From an uncultured Oscillospiraceae bacterium (GTDB taxonomy: Bacteria > Bacillota > Clostridia > Oscillospirales > Oscillospiraceae), in NCBI GenBank assembly GCA_934569425.1, contig CAKTKM010000052.1:1-9172 (forward strand): 9,172 nt of DNA, read 5' to 3'. Numbering within the stretch: position 1 is the first letter of the stretch; the number at the start of each line of letters is the position of its first letter. The position numbers and the translations under genes are program-made. Under the pieces are notes generated by a model. That model saw nothing but the letters and a program-made list of their open reading frames with translations. It was not told the DNA's origin and ran no database searches. Shown here in pieces: positions 7,506 through 9,172 of this stretch.

Positions 7506-8780
7506 ATGGCAGTGAATACCGATCTTACCCTGCGCCGTCAGGTGATCTACAGCGTGTTTGTCCGCGGCCACACGCAGGAAGGGACCTTCCGCGCGCTGGA
7601 GGGCGACCTTGACCGCCTGCGTGCCTTGGGGACGGACATCCTGTGGCTGATGCCCATTCACCCCATCGGCGAAACGGGACGCAAGGGTACCGTGGGCAGC
7701 CCCTACGCCATACGGGACTACCGTGCCGTCAACCCCGACATGGGTACCGTGGAGGATCTGCGCCATCTGGTCGAAGCCATCCACCAGCGGGGGATGAAAT
7801 GCATCATCGACGTGGTGTATAACCACACCTCGCCGGACTCCGTGCTGGCCATGGCCCATCCGGAGTTCTTCCTGCGGGACGAAACCGGACAGCCCACCCG
7901 CCGCGTGGCGGATTGGTGGGATATTGTGGATCTGGATTACCGGAACCGTGACCTGTGGCGCTATCAGATCGACACCCTGAAGCAGTGGGCGGCCATCGTG
8001 GACGGCTTCCGCTGCGATGTGGCCAGCGCCGTCCCCATGGATTTCTGGCGTCAGGCGCGGGAAGAGGTGGAGACCGTCCGTCCCGGCTGTATCTGGCTGG
8101 CGGAGAGCGTCCACGGCGCCCATGTGCTTGCCATGCGCCGGATGGGCGCCTGCTGCGCCACGGATACCGAGGTGCAGTCCGTGTTCGACATGACCTATGA
8201 CTACGATGTCTGGCCGTGGTTTGAAGGGGTGCTGACGGGAAAGAAGACGCTGCGGGAATATGTGGAGCTGCTGAATTATCAGGAACTGACCTATCCTGCC
8301 TACTACATCAAGGCGCGGTTCCTGGAGAACCACGATACCCCCCGCGCCGCTTCATGGATGCAGGACGACCGGCAGCTGGACAACTGGCTGGCCTTCCTCT
8401 ATTTTCAACGGGGCGCCGTGCTGCTCTACAGCGGTATGGAGTACGCGCCCCGGCAGCGGGTGGACTTCTTTGAGCGGCAGAGCAACTACGGCGACATGCG
8501 CCGGGATATTCAGCTGATGCTGGGGCGGCTCAAGGAGATCAAAAAGACCCTGCCCCTCTCCGGCGGTTATTGGCTGGAGGAGTCGAACGGCCTTGTGCTG
8601 GGTCACTACGAAGGCACGGAGGGCAGGCTGCTGGCGGTGTTCGACCTGCTGCGCCGCGGCGCGGGCAGCGTGCCGGTGGAGCTGCCGGACGGCAGCTATT
8701 CCAACGCGCTGGGAGGCTCCGTGACGGTGCGGAACGGACAGCTGGCCTTTGACGGAAGCCCGGTCATTTGCGCCCTTTGA
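7506..8780 (+). CDS. Cytoplasmic GH13 alpha-amylase-family glycosidase
   Basis: The 424-residue protein has all four GH13 conserved regions in order: DVVYNH (102-107); GFRCDVASA (167-175) with catalytic nucleophile Asp171; WLAESVHG (197-204) with acid/base Glu200; and FLENHDTPR (272-280) with transition-state Asp277. The barrel opens at VIYSVFVRGHTQEGTF with WLMPIHPIG (47-55), and a short beta-rich C-terminal domain follows (about 355-424). There is no signal peptide, so it acts inside the cell, probably on maltodextrin- or glycogen-type alpha-glucans. Amylase, glucosidase and transferase activities cannot be told apart from this sequence. An AAAGGAGG ribosome binding site (7491-7498) sits 7 bases before ATG 7506, and the gap after ligA is only 15 bases, so it is the last gene of the run. 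CSR II continues as ASAVPMDFW, as in a group of small bacterial GH13 enzymes of undefined function. Confidence 0.94.
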   Translation: MAVNTDLTLRRQVIYSVFVRGHTQEGTFRALEGDLDRLRALGTDILWLMPIHPIGETGRKGTVGSPYAIRDYRAVNPDMGTVEDLRHLVEAIHQRGMKCIIDVVYNHTSPDSVLAMAHPEFFLRDETGQPTRRVADWWDIVDLDYRNRDLWRYQIDTLKQWAAIVDGFRCDVASAVPMDFWRQAREEVETVRPGCIWLAESVHGAHVLAMRRMGACCATDTEVQSVFDMTYDYDVWPWFEGVLTGKKTLREYVELLNYQELTYPAYYIKARFLENHDTPRAASWMQDDRQLDNWLAFLYFQRGAVLLYSGMEYAPRQRVDFFERQSNYGDMRRDIQLMLGRLKEIKKTLPLSGGYWLEESNGLVLGHYEGTEGRLLAVFDLLRRGAGSVPVELPDGSYSNALGGSVTVRNGQLAFDGSPVICAL

Positions 8781-8790
8781 CTTTTTTCAC

Positions 8791-8815
8791 AAAAAAATCC
8801 CCGCTCCATCGGGGA
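8791..8815 (-). terminator. Hairpin with T tract in minus-strand orientation, downstream of the GH13 gene
   Basis: TCCCCG (8798-8803) and CGGGGA (8810-8815) form a 6-bp GC-rich stem with a 6-base loop. On the minus strand seven T follow (8791-8797), giving a proper intrinsic terminator for leftward transcription. On the plus strand the stem is followed by AAAACGC, so it would not be a normal terminator for the GH13 gene. It may shield the operon from antisense transcription or act mainly as a 3'-end stabilising stem for the plus-strand message. Confidence 0.5.
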
Positions 8816-8853
8816 AAACGCAGAAATCCCCGCGGGGAAATTGACTTTCCCCC
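8798..8853. repeat. Alternating C4/G4 block cluster with nested inverted repeats
   Basis: Five blocks alternate: CCCC (8799-8802), GGGG (8811-8814), CCCC (8828-8831), GGGG (8834-8837) and CCCCC (8849-8853), each flanked by A or T. Neighbouring blocks can pair: 8798-8803 with 8810-8815; the 12-bp palindrome TCCCCGCGGGGA (8827-8838); and GGGGAAA (8834-8840) with TTTCCCC (8846-8852). The last pair encloses the -35 box of the nifJ promoter. Written in one direction the blocks read as repeated GGGGAAA/GGGGATT half-sites, as expected for a dimeric regulator, but no known operator was recognised. Confidence 0.5.
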
Positions 8854-8868
8854 GAAACGTGTTACCAT
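8841..8868 (+). promoter_or_regulatory. Probable sigma-A promoter of nifJ
   Basis: TTGACT (8841-8846), 5 of 6 consensus bases, is followed after 16 bases by TACCAT (8863-8868) with an upstream TG forming an extended -10 (TGTTACCAT). RNA would start near 8875, giving a leader of about 70 bases. The -35 lies in the loop of an inverted repeat, which suggests regulation. Confidence 0.6.
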
Positions 8869-8906
8869 GTATAGTTGTATATCTGTGCGTTTTCTGTCCC
8901 CTGTGA

Positions 8907-9172
<266 letters not shown>

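Overview
The window reads as a chromosomal stretch of a GC-rich, anaerobic, spore-forming Firmicute, most likely in the Oscillospiraceae/Clostridia. This is inferred from a clostridial-type pyruvate:ferredoxin oxidoreductase start, a YunB-type sporulation gene, a class III glutamine synthetase, strong AGGAGG ribosome binding sites, AT-rich sigma-A promoters between GC-rich genes, and a small basic orphan protein of a kind I associate with clostridia. I see no mobile element, tRNA, rRNA, CRISPR array or phage gene.

Layout, left to right. On the minus strand lie the 5' part of an AzgA-type (NCS2) purine permease (1-578, running off the left edge) and a 62-residue conserved orphan gene (714-902) whose 3' end is built into an intrinsic terminator. 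A divergent control region (903-1143) carries two near-perfect sigma-A promoters facing opposite ways. On the plus strand comes glnN (1144-3240), preceded by a hairpin plus seven T that looks like a leader terminator/attenuator and followed by its own terminator hairpin. A new promoter at 3312-3340 then starts a four-gene run: murD (3375-4760), yunB (4808-5503), ligA (5517-7490) and a cytoplasmic GH13 alpha-glycosidase (7506-8780). The right edge holds an unusual C4/G4 hairpin cluster, a promoter, and the first 76 codons of nifJ (PFOR).

How the genes fit together. Purine uptake and glutamine synthetase both bear on nitrogen supply, but they are separate transcription units. The murD-yunB-ligA-GH13 run mixes cell-wall synthesis, sporulation, DNA replication/repair and glycan breakdown, so it is a positional operon rather than one pathway. 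A possible sporulation (sigma-E-like) promoter just before yunB would let that gene be expressed apart from its housekeeping neighbours. PFOR starts a separate central-metabolism unit.

No clearly new multi-gene system is visible. The observations most worth following are regulatory: the glnN leader terminator, the terminator inside the orphan small gene, the sigma-E-like box paired with a ribosome-binding-site hairpin before yunB, and the alternating C4/G4 blocks at the nifJ promoter.
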